From Winslowiella toletana (GTDB lineage: Bacteria; Pseudomonadota; Gammaproteobacteria; Enterobacterales; Enterobacteriaceae): 64,000 nucleotides of DNA. The stretch lies in assembly GCF_032164335.1 (NCBI RefSeq), contig NZ_CP134152.1, positions 3,968,001-4,032,000 of the forward strand, given 5' to 3'. The position numbers were made by a program, and so were the translations under genes. Each line of letters opens with the position of its first letter. Within the stretch, counting starts at the first letter, position 1. The notes beneath the pieces are model-generated. The model saw only the letters and a list, made by a program, of their open reading frames with translations, had not been told where the DNA came from and did no database searches. Shown one piece after another: positions 37,161 through 47,159 of this stretch.

Positions 37161-37224
37161 TTTTACCCGCGGCATGTTTTCTAACATTGATAAAAAAACA
37201 ACATAGTTACTACGTGGAGGCAAT

Positions 37225-38622
37225 ATGCCTGGCAATACACACAAAAGCAGAACCTCGAATAAGGCCATGACCTTATTTGTCTGCTTTCTTGCAGCACTTG
37301 CAGGGTTACTGTTTGGTCTGGATATCGGCGTTATTGCCGGTGCACTGCCATTCATCGCAAAAGATTTTAATGTCACCAGTCATCAGCAAGAGTGGATCGT
37401 CAGCTCAATGATGTTTGGTGCCGCAGTCGGTGCCATCGCCAGTGGCTGGATGTCTTCCAGCCTTGGTCGTAAAAAAAGCCTGATGGCCGGTGCCATCCTG
37501 TTTGTTATCGGTTCGCTGTGGTCAGCCTTTGCCCCTAACCCGGAAATGCTGATTGTTGCACGCGTGCTGCTGGGCCTGGCAGTCGGCATCGCCTCTTATA
37601 CCGCTCCACTCTATCTCTCTGAAATCGCGCCGGAAAAAATCCGTGGCAGTATGATTTCACTGTATCAGCTGATGATTACCATCGGTATTCTCGGCGCTTA
37701 CCTGTCCGATACCGCTTTCAGCTATACCGGCAACTGGCGCTGGATGCTGGGCGTCATCACCATTCCGGCATTGCTGCTGCTGATTGGCGTGTTCTTCCTG
37801 CCTAACAGCCCACGCTGGCTGGCGGCGAAAGGCAACTTCCGTGACGCACAAAGGGTGCTGGATCGCCTGCGTGATACCAGCGAACAAGCAAAACGTGAAC
37901 TGGATGAAATTCGCGAAAGCCTGAAAATCAAGCAGTCCGGCTGGAGTCTGTTTAAAGGCAACAGCAACTTCCGTCGCGCGGTGTTCCTTGGCGTATTGCT
38001 GCAGGTGATGCAGCAGTTCACCGGTATGAACGTCATCATGTATTACGCGCCAAAAATCTTTGAAATTGCCGGCTTCGCCAATACCACTCAACAGATGTGG
38101 GGCACGGTTATTGTTGGTCTGATCAACGTGCTGGCGACCTTTATCGCTATCGGGCTGGTCGATCGCTGGGGTCGTAAGCCGACGCTGACGCTGGGCTTTA
38201 TGGTGATGGCGGCAGGGATGGGCATTCTCGGCACTATGCTGCACATCGGCATTCACAGCGAAGCTGCGCAATACTTCGCGGTTGCCATGCTGCTGATGTT
38301 TATCGTTGGTTTTGCTATGAGCGCCGGTCCGCTGATTTGGGTACTGTGCTCTGAGATTCAGCCGTTGAAAGGGCGTGATTTTGGTATCACCGTCTCCACT
38401 ACAACTAACTGGATTGCCAATATGATCGTTGGCGCAACCTTCCTGACCATGCTGAATACGCTGGGCAATGCCAACACCTTCTGGGTGTATGCAGGGCTGA
38501 ATCTGTTCTTTATCGTGCTGACCCTGTGGTTGATTCCTGAAACCAAAGGTATTTCACTGGAGCATATTGAACGTAACCTGCTGTCAGGCAAGAAATTGCG
38601 CGATATCGGTTCACGTAATTAA
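37225..38622 (+). CDS. galP: GalP, galactose:H+ symporter
   Basis: Major facilitator (sugar porter family) of 465 residues (E. coli GalP 464) with twelve predicted TM helices. Family signatures include [11 protein letters not shown] after TM2, the [11 protein letters not shown] segment at the end of the first half, the central loop, [13 protein letters not shown] in the second half and PETKGISLE after TM12. The substrate assignment relies on resemblance to GalP and on the position after metK as in E. coli. GGAGG precedes the ATG by six bases. Confidence 0.92.
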   Translation: MPGNTHKSRTSNKAMTLFVCFLAALAGLLFGLDIGVIAGALPFIAKDFNVTSHQQEWIVSSMMFGAAVGAIASGWMSSSLGRKKSLMAGAILFVIGSLWSAFAPNPEMLIVARVLLGLAVGIASYTAPLYLSEIAPEKIRGSMISLYQLMITIGILGAYLSDTAFSYTGNWRWMLGVITIPALLLLIGVFFLPNSPRWLAAKGNFRDAQRVLDRLRDTSEQAKRELDEIRESLKIKQSGWSLFKGNSNFRRAVFLGVLLQVMQQFTGMNVIMYYAPKIFEIAGFANTTQQMWGTVIVGLINVLATFIAIGLVDRWGRKPTLTLGFMVMAAGMGILGTMLHIGIHSEAAQYFAVAMLLMFIVGFAMSAGPLIWVLCSEIQPLKGRDFGITVSTTTNWIANMIVGATFLTMLNTLGNANTFWVYAGLNLFFIVLTLWLIPETKGISLEHIERNLLSGKKLRDIGSRN

Positions 38623-38706
38623 CTCTGCTTTTTTTAACGGGCGGCGGCAACGTCGCCCGAACGTCAACTCTTGCATCCCCTGCTCCGCAGAATTATTCTT
38701 CCTGCT

Positions 38707-39219
38707 ATGAAATCTCCCCGACTCCCCATTGCTTTGCAGCAGTCCGTGATGCGCGCATTGCGCAGTAAACTGCAGCAGGCTAATCAGCGTCTTGAACGCG
38801 ACTATCCGGAACCCAATTTGCTCTATCAGCAGCGCGGCACTGCTGCCGGTACCGCCTGGCTGCAAAACTGGGAGATACGCCTTAATCCGGTGCTGTTGAT
38901 GGAGAATCAGCAAGCATTTATCGATGAAGTGGTTCCGCATGAGCTGGCGCATCTGCTGGTATGGAAACACTTTGGCCGGGTGCCACCCCACGGTAAAGAG
39001 TGGAAGTGGATGATGGAGCAGATCCTCGACGTGCCCGCGCGTCGCACCCATCAGTTTGCCGTCAGCTCGGTACGCAGCCGTGCTTTTGCTTATCGTTGTG
39101 GATGCCAGCAGCATCAGCTGACGGTGCGTCGTCATAACCGGGTGGTGCGGGGTGAGAGTGAGTATCGTTGCCTGAAATGTGGCGATATTCTCAGAGCGGA
39201 TGATTTCATCAGTTCTTAA
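38707..39219 (+). CDS. sprT: SprT, zinc-binding SprT-family protein
   Basis: SprT-like protein of 170 residues (E. coli 165); the cellular role is unclear. The start [12 protein letters not shown] aligns with E. coli SprT, so the longer upstream frame was not used. The HELAH motif (His78, Glu79, His82) is the putative metalloprotease centre, and a C-terminal zinc ribbon is visible as YRCGCQQH and YRCLKCGD. It lies between galP and endA as in E. coli. Confidence 0.94.
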   Translation: MKSPRLPIALQQSVMRALRSKLQQANQRLERDYPEPNLLYQQRGTAAGTAWLQNWEIRLNPVLLMENQQAFIDEVVPHELAHLLVWKHFGRVPPHGKEWKWMMEQILDVPARRTHQFAVSSVRSRAFAYRCGCQQHQLTVRRHNRVVRGESEYRCLKCGDILRADDFISS

Positions 39220-39337
39220 AAAACCGTTAGGCGGTTAAAAAACAACCATTAACTCACTGATTACCTTCAACGTAATTCGTTATCTTTGCGGCTTCTGTTA
39301 ACCTGCGCGCTGTTTCTGATTAGCAAAAAAATGGATT

Positions 39338-40051
39338 ATGTCGCGCAAAATTATTAGCACCCTCGCACTCACGCTACTGCTCTCACCTTTTACCGCCCAA
39401 AGCCTGAATCTGGATAACTATCATCAGAATAATTTTCAGCAGGCAAAAACTTACGCCGTGCAGATTAACGCCGATGCGCCGGGTTCGTTTTACTGTGGTT
39501 GTAAAATTAACTGGCAAGGAAAAAAAGGCATTCCGGACCTCGCCTCCTGCGGCTATCAGGTACGTAAAAATGCCAACCGCGCCCAGCGCATCGAATGGGA
39601 GCATGTGGTCCCCGCCTGGCAATTTGGCCATCAGCGCCAGTGCTGGCAAAATGGTGGTCGCAAAAATTGCAGTAAAGATCCGGTTTATCGCCGCATAGAG
39701 ACCGACCTGCATAACCTGCAACCGGCAATTGGCGAGGTCAACGGCGACCGTGGCAACCTGATGTACAGCCAGTGGAATGGCGGTGAGCAGCAGTATGGCC
39801 GCTGTGAAATGAAGATCGATTTTAAAAACAAACTGGCCGAGCCGCCGGCACGCGCCCGTGGTGCAATTGCGCGGACTTATTTCTATATGCGCGACCAGTA
39901 TCAACTACAGTTGTCGAGGCAGCAAACCCAGCTGATGACCGCCTGGAACAAGCAGTATCCGGTGACGAGCTGGGAGTGTGAACGCGACAAACGCATCGCA
40001 CGGGTTCAGGGCAATCATAATCCCTATGTACAGCAAGCTTGCCAGCGGTAA
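39338..40051 (+). CDS. endA: DNA-specific endonuclease I
   Basis: Periplasmic nonspecific DNA endonuclease of 237 residues (E. coli 235). An N-terminal signal peptide ends near residue 22 (FTAQS). Conserved segments are [32 protein letters not shown] (catalytic His/Glu) and [17 protein letters not shown], plus [19 protein letters not shown]. Cysteines near 48, 50, 64, 91, 99, 146, 208 and 233 allow disulfides, as expected for a periplasmic enzyme. Confidence 0.96.
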   Translation: MSRKIISTLALTLLLSPFTAQSLNLDNYHQNNFQQAKTYAVQINADAPGSFYCGCKINWQGKKGIPDLASCGYQVRKNANRAQRIEWEHVVPAWQFGHQRQCWQNGGRKNCSKDPVYRRIETDLHNLQPAIGEVNGDRGNLMYSQWNGGEQQYGRCEMKIDFKNKLAEPPARARGAIARTYFYMRDQYQLQLSRQQTQLMTAWNKQYPVTSWECERDKRIARVQGNHNPYVQQACQR

Positions 40052-40129
40052 AATCACTACCCTAAACTAAGTCTTTCATGTTTTACGCCGCCCGACGATT
40101 TCGCGCGGCATATTATTATCAGGAATCCC

Positions 40130-40861
40130 ATGCGCATACCCCGCATTTACCATCCCGACGCCTTGCAGGTCGGTAGCGAAATTGCTCTGTTCGAAGATGC
40201 TGCTAATCATGTTGGACGCGTATTGCGCATGAACAGTGGTCAGGCGCTGGAACTATTCGACGGCAGTAATCTGACGTTTTCCGCCGAAATTACTCAGGCG
40301 GATAAAAAAAACGTCCGGGTGAAAATCCTCTCAAGCCAGGCCGACAGTCGTGAATCCCCGCTTCATCTGCATTTAGGTCAGGTGATGTCGCGCGGTGAGA
40401 AGATGGAATTTACCATCCAGAAGTCAATCGAACTGGGAGTAAATGTGATTACCCCCTTGTTTTCTGAGCGCTGTGGCGTAAAGCTGGATGCAGAGCGTTT
40501 AGCCAAGAAAATTCAGCAGTGGCAAAAGATTGCCATTGCAGCCTGCGAACAGTGCGGGCGTAATACGGTGCCGGAAGTGCGCGAAGCGATGACGCTGGAA
40601 GCCTGGTGTGCAGAAGCCGATAGCGGTTTGAAACTCAACCTTCATCCGCGAGCGCAGCACAGCATCAACACGCTGCCGCAGCCGGTAGAGCGGGTACGCC
40701 TGCTGATTGGTCCGGAAGGCGGACTGTCGGCCAGTGAAATCGCCATGACCGCAGAACAGGGCTTTACCGATATTCTGTTAGGACCACGTGTTTTACGCAC
40801 TGAAACCACTGCACTGACGGCGATGACCGCTTTGCAGGTACGCTTTGGCGATCTCGGCTAG
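40130..40861 (+). CDS. rsmE: RsmE, 16S rRNA m3U1498 methyltransferase
   Basis: SPOUT-class methyltransferase of 243 residues (E. coli length 243). It has an N-terminal PUA-like domain (about 1-70) and a C-terminal trefoil knot with the SAM loop [15 protein letters not shown] (near 189-203) and [16 protein letters not shown]. It precedes gshB by about 140 bases on the same strand, the order found in E. coli. Confidence 0.96.
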   Translation: MRIPRIYHPDALQVGSEIALFEDAANHVGRVLRMNSGQALELFDGSNLTFSAEITQADKKNVRVKILSSQADSRESPLHLHLGQVMSRGEKMEFTIQKSIELGVNVITPLFSERCGVKLDAERLAKKIQQWQKIAIAACEQCGRNTVPEVREAMTLEAWCAEADSGLKLNLHPRAQHSINTLPQPVERVRLLIGPEGGLSASEIAMTAEQGFTDILLGPRVLRTETTALTAMTALQVRFGDLG

Positions 40862-41003
40862 CACCATGGGTAAAATATTCATCCGGGCTATCTGAAACAC
40901 TGTAGCGGAGCCGCTTTCTGCTCCCGCTAAATCTTTGGCAAGCGCAGCATTGACTGCCGCCACTACACACGCGAGTCACGCAGCTGTGAATTCAGGAGAA
41001 CAC

Positions 41004-41948
41004 ATGATTAAGCTTGGTATTGTGATGGACCCGATTACCTCCATCAACATCAAAAAAGACAGCAGCTTCGCAATGCTGCTGGAAGCACAGCGCCGTGGTT
41101 ACGAAATTCATTACATGGAGATGAGCGATCTCTATCTGCGTGCGGGCGAAGGCCGGGCGCGTACCCGCACCCTGAGCGTTGAGCAGAACTACGACAAATG
41201 GTTTGAGTTTGGCAGCGAGCAGGATATTGCACTGTCTGATCTTAACGTGATCCTGATGCGTAAAGATCCGCCATTTGATACCGAATTTATCTATGCCACT
41301 TACATTCTTGAGCGCGCGGAAGAGCAAGGCACGCTGATTGTTAACAAACCACAAAGCCTGCGCGACTGTAACGAGAAGCTGTTTACCGCATGGTTTGCCG
41401 AGCTGACGCCGGATACCCTGGTGACGCGTAACGCCCATCAGATCCGCGAATTCTGGCAGCAGCACGGCGATATTATTCTGAAACCGCTGGATGGCATGGG
41501 CGGCGCGTCAATTTTCCGCGTTAAGCAGGAAGATCCTAACCTGTCGGTGATTATCGAAACGCTGACCGAGCACGGTAATTTCTACTGCATGGCGCAAAAC
41601 TATCTGCCGGCGATTAAAGAAGGTGATAAACGCGTGCTGGTGGTAGACGGCGAGCCGGTTCCTTACTGCCTGGCACGTATCCCGAAATCCGGTGAGACGC
41701 GTGGCAATCTGGCGGCAGGTGGTCGTGGTGAAGCACGCCCACTGTCTGAAAGCGACTGGGAAATTGCGCGCCGCGTGGCACCCACGCTGAAAGCCAAAGG
41801 TCTGATCTTCGTCGGTCTGGATATTATTGGTGATAAACTGACTGAGATTAACGTCACCAGCCCAACGTGTATCCGTGAAATCGAAGCGGCGTTCCCGATC
41901 TCGATTACCGGCATGCTGATGGATGCGATTGAAAAACGTCTGGCCTGA
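41004..41948 (+). CDS. gshB: Glutathione synthetase
   Basis: ATP-grasp ligase joining gamma-glutamylcysteine and glycine. The ATG at 41004 follows AGGAGAA and gives 314 residues (E. coli 316) starting MIKLGIVMDPITSINIKKDS. ATP-grasp features include KPLDGMGGASIFRV (near 161-174), GDKRVLVVDGEPVPYCLARIP and TEINVTSPTCIREIE. A hairpin at 41957-41974 follows before yqgE. Confidence 0.97.
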   Translation: MIKLGIVMDPITSINIKKDSSFAMLLEAQRRGYEIHYMEMSDLYLRAGEGRARTRTLSVEQNYDKWFEFGSEQDIALSDLNVILMRKDPPFDTEFIYATYILERAEEQGTLIVNKPQSLRDCNEKLFTAWFAELTPDTLVTRNAHQIREFWQQHGDIILKPLDGMGGASIFRVKQEDPNLSVIIETLTEHGNFYCMAQNYLPAIKEGDKRVLVVDGEPVPYCLARIPKSGETRGNLAAGGRGEARPLSESDWEIARRVAPTLKAKGLIFVGLDIIGDKLTEINVTSPTCIREIEAAFPISITGMLMDAIEKRLA

Positions 41949-41956
41949 TTATTTAC

Positions 41957-41974
41957 ACGGGGCGTAAGCCCCGT
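41957..41974 (+). terminator. Stem-loop between gshB and yqgE
   Basis: Perfect 7-bp stem ACGGGGC/GCCCCGT with a GTAA loop, nine bases after the gshB stop, without a T-tract. More likely an RNA 3'-end or processing structure than a strong terminator. Confidence 0.45.
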
Positions 41975-42042
41975 TGCAAACCCGTTAACAGCTACCAGGG
42001 TATAACCGATTAGCTCTTAACCAGAACACAGAACGAGTGACA

Positions 42043-42606
42043 ATGAATTTACAGCATCATTTTTTGATCGCCATGCCAGCATTACAGGACCCTTTATTCA
42101 AGCGCTCGGTAGTGTATATCTGCGAGCATAATGATGAAGGCGCCATGGGTTTGATCGTTAATAAGCCGATGGAAAACCTGACGGTTGACGGCATTCTGAC
42201 AAAACTTAAAATATCGCCAACGCCGCGCGATCCCGCAGTAAGGCTGGATAAACCAGTATTTGCTGGCGGCCCACTGGCGGAAGATCGCGGGTTTATTCTG
42301 CACTCGGCGCAGCGCACCTTTACCTCCAGCATTCGGGTTTCAGATAACACCATCATCACCACTTCACGTGATGTGCTCGAAGCACTTGGCACCCCTGAAC
42401 AGCCGGAGCACGTACTGGTGGCGCTGGGTTACTGTGCATGGGAAAAAGATCAGCTGGAAGGCGAACTGCTGGAAAATGCCTGGCTGACAACGCCGGCCAA
42501 CAGCAATATCCTGTTCCATACTCCGATAGCCGAACGTTGGCGCGAAGCGGCGAAAAGCATTGGTATCGATATTCATAATATTACCAGTGAAGCAGGTCAC
42601 GCCTGA
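42043..42606 (+). CDS. yqgE: YqgE, UPF0301/AlgH family protein
   Basis: Conserved protein of 187 residues (same as E. coli) with no proven activity. I chose ATG 42043 ([17 protein letters not shown]) over GTG 42037. Typical segments are [20 protein letters not shown] and [13 protein letters not shown]. Its TGA overlaps the ruvX ATG (TGATG), giving coupled translation of yqgE-ruvX. Confidence 0.94.
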   Translation: MNLQHHFLIAMPALQDPLFKRSVVYICEHNDEGAMGLIVNKPMENLTVDGILTKLKISPTPRDPAVRLDKPVFAGGPLAEDRGFILHSAQRTFTSSIRVSDNTIITTSRDVLEALGTPEQPEHVLVALGYCAWEKDQLEGELLENAWLTTPANSNILFHTPIAERWREAAKSIGIDIHNITSEAGHA

Positions 42607-43022
42607 TGTCGGCAATGACCCTGCTGTCGTTTGATTTCGGCACCAAAAGTATTGGCGTCGCGGTAGGTCAGCAACTTACCGGCACCGCCCGTCCGTTAAC
42701 GGCGATTAAGGCTCAGGATGGCATTCCCGACTGGAACCTGATTGAGCGGTTGTTAAAAGAGTGGCAACCGGATCGGTTAGTCGTCGGCCTGCCGCTAAAT
42801 ATGGACGGCACTGAACAGCCGCTGACGGCGCGCGCACGTAAGTTTGCCAACCGCCTGCATGGGCGTTTCGGCATTCAGGTTGAGCTGCATGATGAGCGTC
42901 TCAGCACCGTCGAAGCACGTGCCGATCTGTTTGCTCGTGGCGGATTCCGTGCGCTTAATAAAGGCAGCGTCGATTCTCTGTCAGCGGTGATTATCCTGGA
43001 AAGCTGGTTCGAGAATCATTAA
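42606..43022 (+). CDS. ruvX: RuvX (YqgF), RNase H-fold protein of 16S rRNA maturation
   Basis: Holliday-junction-resolvase-like protein of 138 residues (E. coli 138), linked to pre-16S rRNA 5'-end processing. Acidic active-site segments are [16 protein letters not shown] (near 6-21), [10 protein letters not shown] and DERLSTVEA; the final conserved Asp lies in [11 protein letters not shown]. Its last 32 bases overlap the 3' end of the convergent PilT-like gene. Confidence 0.95.
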   Translation: MSAMTLLSFDFGTKSIGVAVGQQLTGTARPLTAIKAQDGIPDWNLIERLLKEWQPDRLVVGLPLNMDGTEQPLTARARKFANRLHGRFGIQVELHDERLSTVEARADLFARGGFRALNKGSVDSLSAVIILESWFENH

Positions 43023-44040
43023 CCAACACCGGCTCTTCATCCGTAGCGGCAACGATGCCTGCGGCAATACGCTGGCGCAGACTCTGCGCAAAAGTGCACA
43101 TCCCGGATTGCATACCGGTTTGCAGCAATCCGGGCAGCTGATGGGTTTTACCTTCGCGAATCATATTCGCCACCGCTGGCGTGCTGACCAGTAGCTCAAA
43201 CAGAGCCACGCGCCCGGTGTTGCTTGCCGCCACCAGCCGTTGGGCAATCACCGCTTTCAGGCTGCCTGCCAGCTGGCTACGCACCAGATTTTTCTCCTCT
43301 GCCGGGAAGACATCCACCAGCCGATCGACTGCCTGAGTGGCGCTGCGGGTGTGCAATGTTGCCAGCACCAGATGGCCGGTTTCTGCCGCAGTCAACGCCA
43401 GACGAATCGTTTCGCTGTCACGCAGCTCGCCGAGCAGGATGACATCCGGATCTTCACGCAGCGCAGCGCGTAAGCCTTCATAAAATGAGCTGCAATGCTG
43501 ACCGATTTCGCGCTGCTGGATTAGCGATTTCTGGCTGTTATGAATAAACTCAATCGGATCTTCAAGAGTCAAAATATGCAGATCGCGCTGACGATTTAGC
43601 GCATCGATCATTGCCGCCAGCGTGGTGGATTTGCCGCTGCCGGTGGCGCCGGTAATCAGTATCAGACCGTCCTGCTGCTGTAACAACGTCGGGATAATAT
43701 CGGGCAGGCCCAGCGTCTCCAGCGGCGGGCAGTGGCTGGCTATCAAACGTAAAGCCAGTGATAGCCCGTGACGTTGCTGAAATAAATTGGCGCGCAGCCG
43801 CGTGCCGCTGGCTAAGGTCAGCGCAAAATCGACATGGCCGGTAGATTCAAGAAACGCGCGCTGGCTGGCGTCGAGCCAGCTCATCACCAGCGATTCCAGC
43901 GCGGCGGCAGAAATTTTTTTCTGACCCGGCACCGCGCCCAGCCGCCCCTGACAACGCCACTGCGGCGAATGACCACTGCACAGGTGCAGATCGGCGGCGT
44001 TATGCTTTACACTAAGGGCCACAATTTCTTCCATATCCAT
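42991..44040 (-). CDS. yggR: YggR, PilT-like retraction ATPase homologue
   Basis: Hexameric secretion/pilus ATPase family protein of 349 residues (E. coli YggR 326). Walker [11 protein letters not shown] (near 132-141), Asp box [11 protein letters not shown], Walker [11 protein letters not shown] and His box [14 protein letters not shown] are all intact. No pilus genes are close; E. coli YggR also lies alone between ruvX and yggS, divergent from the latter. A twitching or competence pilus role is possible but unproven. Confidence 0.92.
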   Translation of the reverse strand: MDMEEIVALSVKHNAADLHLCSGHSPQWRCQGRLGAVPGQKKISAAALESLVMSWLDASQRAFLESTGHVDFALTLASGTRLRANLFQQRHGLSLALRLIASHCPPLETLGLPDIIPTLLQQQDGLILITGATGSGKSTTLAAMIDALNRQRDLHILTLEDPIEFIHNSQKSLIQQREIGQHCSSFYEGLRAALREDPDVILLGELRDSETIRLALTAAETGHLVLATLHTRSATQAVDRLVDVFPAEEKNLVRSQLAGSLKAVIAQRLVAASNTGRVALFELLVSTPAVANMIREGKTHQLPGLLQTGMQSGMCTFAQSLRQRIAAGIVAATDEEPVLVNDSRTSFPG

Positions 44041-44055
44041 AAAGTTCTCCTGACT

Positions 44056-44769
44056 ATGATCTCAATCCAGCAAAACCTACAGGAAGTTCGCCAGCGAATC
44101 ACAGCGGCGGCAGAACGTTGCGGCCGCGATCCAGCAGAAGTTACGCTGCTTGCAGTGAGTAAAACCAAACCTGCGAGCGCGGTCGAAGAAGCGGTTGCCG
44201 CCGGACAGACAGCATTTGGTGAGAATTACGTGCAGGAAGGGGTAGATAAAATTCAGGCGCTGGCGGCTTATCCGCAGTTGATCTGGCACTTTATCGGTCC
44301 GCTGCAATCCAACAAGAGCCGACTGGTGGCAGAGAACTTTGCCTGGTGTCATACCGTTGATCGCTTGCGCATCGCTACGCGCCTTAACGAACAGCGCCCG
44401 GCCCACCTCGCGCCACTAAATGTGCTGATCCAAATAAACATCAGTGACGAACAGAGTAAATCTGGCATCATGCTGGATGCTTTGCCGGAACTGGCGCGGC
44501 AGATAGCACAGCTGCCACGTTTGCAGCTGCGGGGATTAATGGCGATTCCTGCTCCGGAAAGTGATTACTCACGCCAGCTGGCAGTGTGCCAGCAGATGGC
44601 TGATGCACTGGAGCAATTAAAACAGCATTACCCATCCGTCGATACCCTTTCTCTGGGAATGAGCGACGATATGGACGCCGCCATTGCGGCAGGCAGCACC
44701 ATGGTGCGGATTGGCACCGCTATATTTGGCGCGCGTGATTACGCTAACGCTACTCACAACAATAACTGA
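44056..44769 (+). CDS. yggS: YggS, PLP homeostasis protein
   Basis: PLP-binding TIM-barrel protein of the COG0325 family that buffers pyridoxal phosphate. The ATG at 44056 gives 237 residues beginning MISIQQNLQEVRQRI; the longer upstream frame runs antisense to yggR. PLP Lys36 lies in LAVSKTKPA, and GENYVQEG, WHFIGPLQSNK and SLGMSDDMDAAI are family blocks. It starts the yggS-yggT-rdgB-hemW string. Confidence 0.95.
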   Translation: MISIQQNLQEVRQRITAAAERCGRDPAEVTLLAVSKTKPASAVEEAVAAGQTAFGENYVQEGVDKIQALAAYPQLIWHFIGPLQSNKSRLVAENFAWCHTVDRLRIATRLNEQRPAHLAPLNVLIQINISDEQSKSGIMLDALPELARQIAQLPRLQLRGLMAIPAPESDYSRQLAVCQQMADALEQLKQHYPSVDTLSLGMSDDMDAAIAAGSTMVRIGTAIFGARDYANATHNNN

Positions 44770-44777
44770 GGAACCTC

Positions 44778-45332
44778 ATGCTGACGTTGACTTTTCTGGT
44801 CAAGACCCTGATTGATCTCTACGTGATGGTGCTGCTGCTGCGCATCTGGATGCAGTGGTCACGCTGTGATTTCTACAATCCGCTGGCGCAGTTTGTAGTC
44901 AAAATCACCCAGCCAATAGTGAAGCCTTTACGCCGGATTATTCCTGCTATCGGGCCGGTTGATACCGCCTCGCTGCTGCTGGCGTTTGTGCTGACCACGC
45001 TGAAATACCCGATTTTACTGCTGATTCAGGTCGGGGCGTTCTCGGTCGATCCGATGAACCTGCTGGTTGGTCTGCTTTCGCTGGTGAAGTCCGCCGGAAA
45101 CCTGGTGTTCTGGGTGATCATTATTCGTTCACTGATGAGCTGGATCAGTCAGGGTCGTGGCGCGATTGATTATGTGCTGATTCAGTTAACTGAACCGCTG
45201 ATGGCACCCATTCGCCGTATTCTGCCCGCGATGGGCGGTATCGATTTCTCCGCGATGGTGGTGATTTTGATTCTCTATATGCTCAATTACCTCGGCATGG
45301 ATCTGTTCCCTGGCCTGTGGTATCTGCTGTAA
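44778..45332 (+). CDS. yggT: YggT-family inner-membrane protein
   Basis: Membrane protein of 184 residues made of two YGGT repeats (about 1-85 and 95-180), each with paired hydrophobic helices and an R-I-I/L-P-A segment ([12 protein letters not shown] and [12 protein letters not shown]). Function is uncertain; E. coli yggT affects osmotic/potassium tolerance. It starts eight bases after yggS and is followed 28 bases later by rdgB. Confidence 0.93.
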   Translation: MLTLTFLVKTLIDLYVMVLLLRIWMQWSRCDFYNPLAQFVVKITQPIVKPLRRIIPAIGPVDTASLLLAFVLTTLKYPILLLIQVGAFSVDPMNLLVGLLSLVKSAGNLVFWVIIIRSLMSWISQGRGAIDYVLIQLTEPLMAPIRRILPAMGGIDFSAMVVILILYMLNYLGMDLFPGLWYLL

Positions 45333-45360
45333 CGCATCAATTATGAATTCTGGATCTGCT

Positions 45361-45954
45361 ATGCAAAAAGTTGTTCTCGCGACCGGTAATCCGGGCAAAG
45401 TCAGCGAACTGGCCGACCTGCTGTCGGCCTTTGGTCTTGATATCGTGGCGCAAACCGATCTCGGCGTGGAGTCTGCTGAAGAGACCGGTTTAACCTTTAT
45501 CGAAAACGCCATTCTTAAAGCACGCCATGCGGCGCAAATCACCGGCTTACCGGCGATTGCCGATGACTCTGGTCTGGCGGTTGACGCGCTGGGCGGCGCA
45601 CCGGGCATCTACTCGGCACGCTACGCCGGGGAAGACGCCAGCGATCGGCAGAACCTGGAAAAGCTACTGACGGCGTTACAGGATGTGCCGGACGATCAGC
45701 GTCAGGCACAGTTTCACTGCGTGCTGGTCTATCTGCGCCACGCTGAAGATCCGACGCCGCTGGTGTTTCACGGCAGCTGGCAAGGGATCATTACCCGTGC
45801 TGCTGCTGGCGAAGGCGGCTTTGGCTATGACCCGATTTTCTATCTGCCAGCACAGGGTAAAACCGCCGCTGAGCTGACTAAAGATGAGAAGCGTGCGCTG
45901 TCTCATCGTGGTAAAGCATTGACGCTGTTGCTGGAAGCCATGCGTAATGGCTAA
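45361..45954 (+). CDS. rdgB: RdgB, dITP/XTP pyrophosphatase
   Basis: House-cleaning nucleotide pyrophosphatase that removes dITP, dXTP and related bases. The ATG at 45361 gives 197 residues, the E. coli length. It shows [11 protein letters not shown] (near 7-17), the metal-binding [20 protein letters not shown] and [11 protein letters not shown]. Its 3' end overlaps hemW by eight bases. Confidence 0.96.
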   Translation: MQKVVLATGNPGKVSELADLLSAFGLDIVAQTDLGVESAEETGLTFIENAILKARHAAQITGLPAIADDSGLAVDALGGAPGIYSARYAGEDASDRQNLEKLLTALQDVPDDQRQAQFHCVLVYLRHAEDPTPLVFHGSWQGIITRAAAGEGGFGYDPIFYLPAQGKTAAELTKDEKRALSHRGKALTLLLEAMRNG

Positions 45955-47083
45955 TCGTCCGCCACTGAGTCTGTACATCCATATCCCGTGGTGCGTGCAA
46001 AAATGCCCTTACTGCGATTTTAACTCGCATGCGTTAAAAGGCGAGGTGCCGCACGAAGAGTATGTGCGTCACCTGCTGGCCGATCTCGATAACGATCTGC
46101 CGTTAACCGGCGGTCGTGAAGTTGGCACCATTTTTATTGGTGGCGGCACACCGAGCCTGCTGAGCAGTGAAGCGATGATGCTGCTGATGGACGGCGTACG
46201 CGCGCGTCTGCCACTGTCGCCAACCGCTGAAATCACCATGGAAGCGAACCCGGGTACGGTGGAAGCCGATCGCTTCAGCGGCTATCAACGCGCCGGGATT
46301 AACCGTATTTCTATTGGCGTGCAGAGTTTCAGCCCGCAGAAGTTACAGCGTCTGGGGCGTATTCACGGGCCAGAAGAGGCAAAGCGTGCTGCACATCTCG
46401 CCGCCGACCTTGGCCTGCGCAGCTTTAACCTTGATTTGATGCACGGTTTACCCGATCAGTCGCTGGAAGAAGCGCTGGATGATTTGCGTCAGGCGATTGC
46501 ACTTAACCCACCGCATCTCTCCTGGTATCAGCTGACCATTGAACCCAATACCTTGTTCAGCTCACGTCCGCCAGTATTACCGGATGATGATGCGCTGTGG
46601 GATATCTTCGAGCAGGGTGACAAGCTGCTGACCGCCGCCGGTTATCAGCAGTATGAAACCTCCGCCTATGCCAAACCGGGCTATCGCTGCGAGCATAATC
46701 TTAACTACTGGCGCTTTGGCGATTACCTCGGCATTGGCTGTGGTGCACATGGTAAGCTGACGCAGGCCGACGGACGTATTATTCGCACCACCAAAACCCG
46801 CCATCCGCGTGGTTTTATGGCGGGTAACTATCTTGATCGTCAGCATGAGGTCGTCGATAGCGAGAAGCCGTTTGAGTTCTTTATGAACCGTTTTCGCCTG
46901 CTGGAAGCCGCGCCACGTGAGGAGTTCAGCCGTTATACCGGTCTGAATGAGTCAGTGATCCGACCGCAAATCGAGGAAGCGCTGGCGAAGGGATATCTGA
47001 CAGAGACGCCTGACAACTGGCAGATTACCGAGAAAGGAAAGCTGTTTCTGAATTCGTTGCTGGAGCTGTTTCTGGCTGAGTGA
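45947..47083 (+). CDS. hemW: HemW, radical SAM haem chaperone
   Basis: Radical SAM protein of 378 residues (E. coli 378) related to coproporphyrinogen III dehydrogenase but acting as a haem chaperone. The cluster motif C16-x3-C20-x2-C23 lies in [25 protein letters not shown] and EANPGTVE are the SAM-binding blocks. It ends the yggS-hemW string and is convergent with the giant LysM-repeat gene. Confidence 0.95.
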   Translation: MANRPPLSLYIHIPWCVQKCPYCDFNSHALKGEVPHEEYVRHLLADLDNDLPLTGGREVGTIFIGGGTPSLLSSEAMMLLMDGVRARLPLSPTAEITMEANPGTVEADRFSGYQRAGINRISIGVQSFSPQKLQRLGRIHGPEEAKRAAHLAADLGLRSFNLDLMHGLPDQSLEEALDDLRQAIALNPPHLSWYQLTIEPNTLFSSRPPVLPDDDALWDIFEQGDKLLTAAGYQQYETSAYAKPGYRCEHNLNYWRFGDYLGIGCGAHGKLTQADGRIIRTTKTRHPRGFMAGNYLDRQHEVVDSEKPFEFFMNRFRLLEAAPREEFSRYTGLNESVIRPQIEEALAKGYLTETPDNWQITEKGKLFLNSLLELFLAE

Positions 47084-47122
47084 CTGACCGCCAATCAGCC
47101 ACTCTGTCGTTTCTGATGCCCG

Positions 47123-47156
47123 ATGCCGTCGACATTTGCACTACCCGTCGCGGCAT
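47123..47156. terminator. Stem-loop between convergent hemW and the giant gene
   Basis: Imperfect dyad: ATGCCG-T-CGAC pairs with GTCG-CGGCAT around a 13-base loop (one bulged base). It lies in the 76-base convergent gap. No clear T-tract, so termination is inferred from position. Confidence 0.4.
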
Positions 47157-47159
47157 TTA

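Larger units (their letters stand above)
36741..37224. other. metK-galP intergenic region (484 bp)
   Basis: Contains the metK terminator and, near galP, a GalR-like operator and a CRP-like site. A weaker LacI/GalR-family-like half-palindrome (ATAACGATTACA) lies at 36926-36937, about 200 bases upstream of the main operator. No gene was found. Confidence 0.7.

Noticed and set aside
43834-44055. Longer N-terminus for YggS
   Set aside because: The extension runs antisense into yggR and is absent from the family; ATG 44056 gives the standard length.
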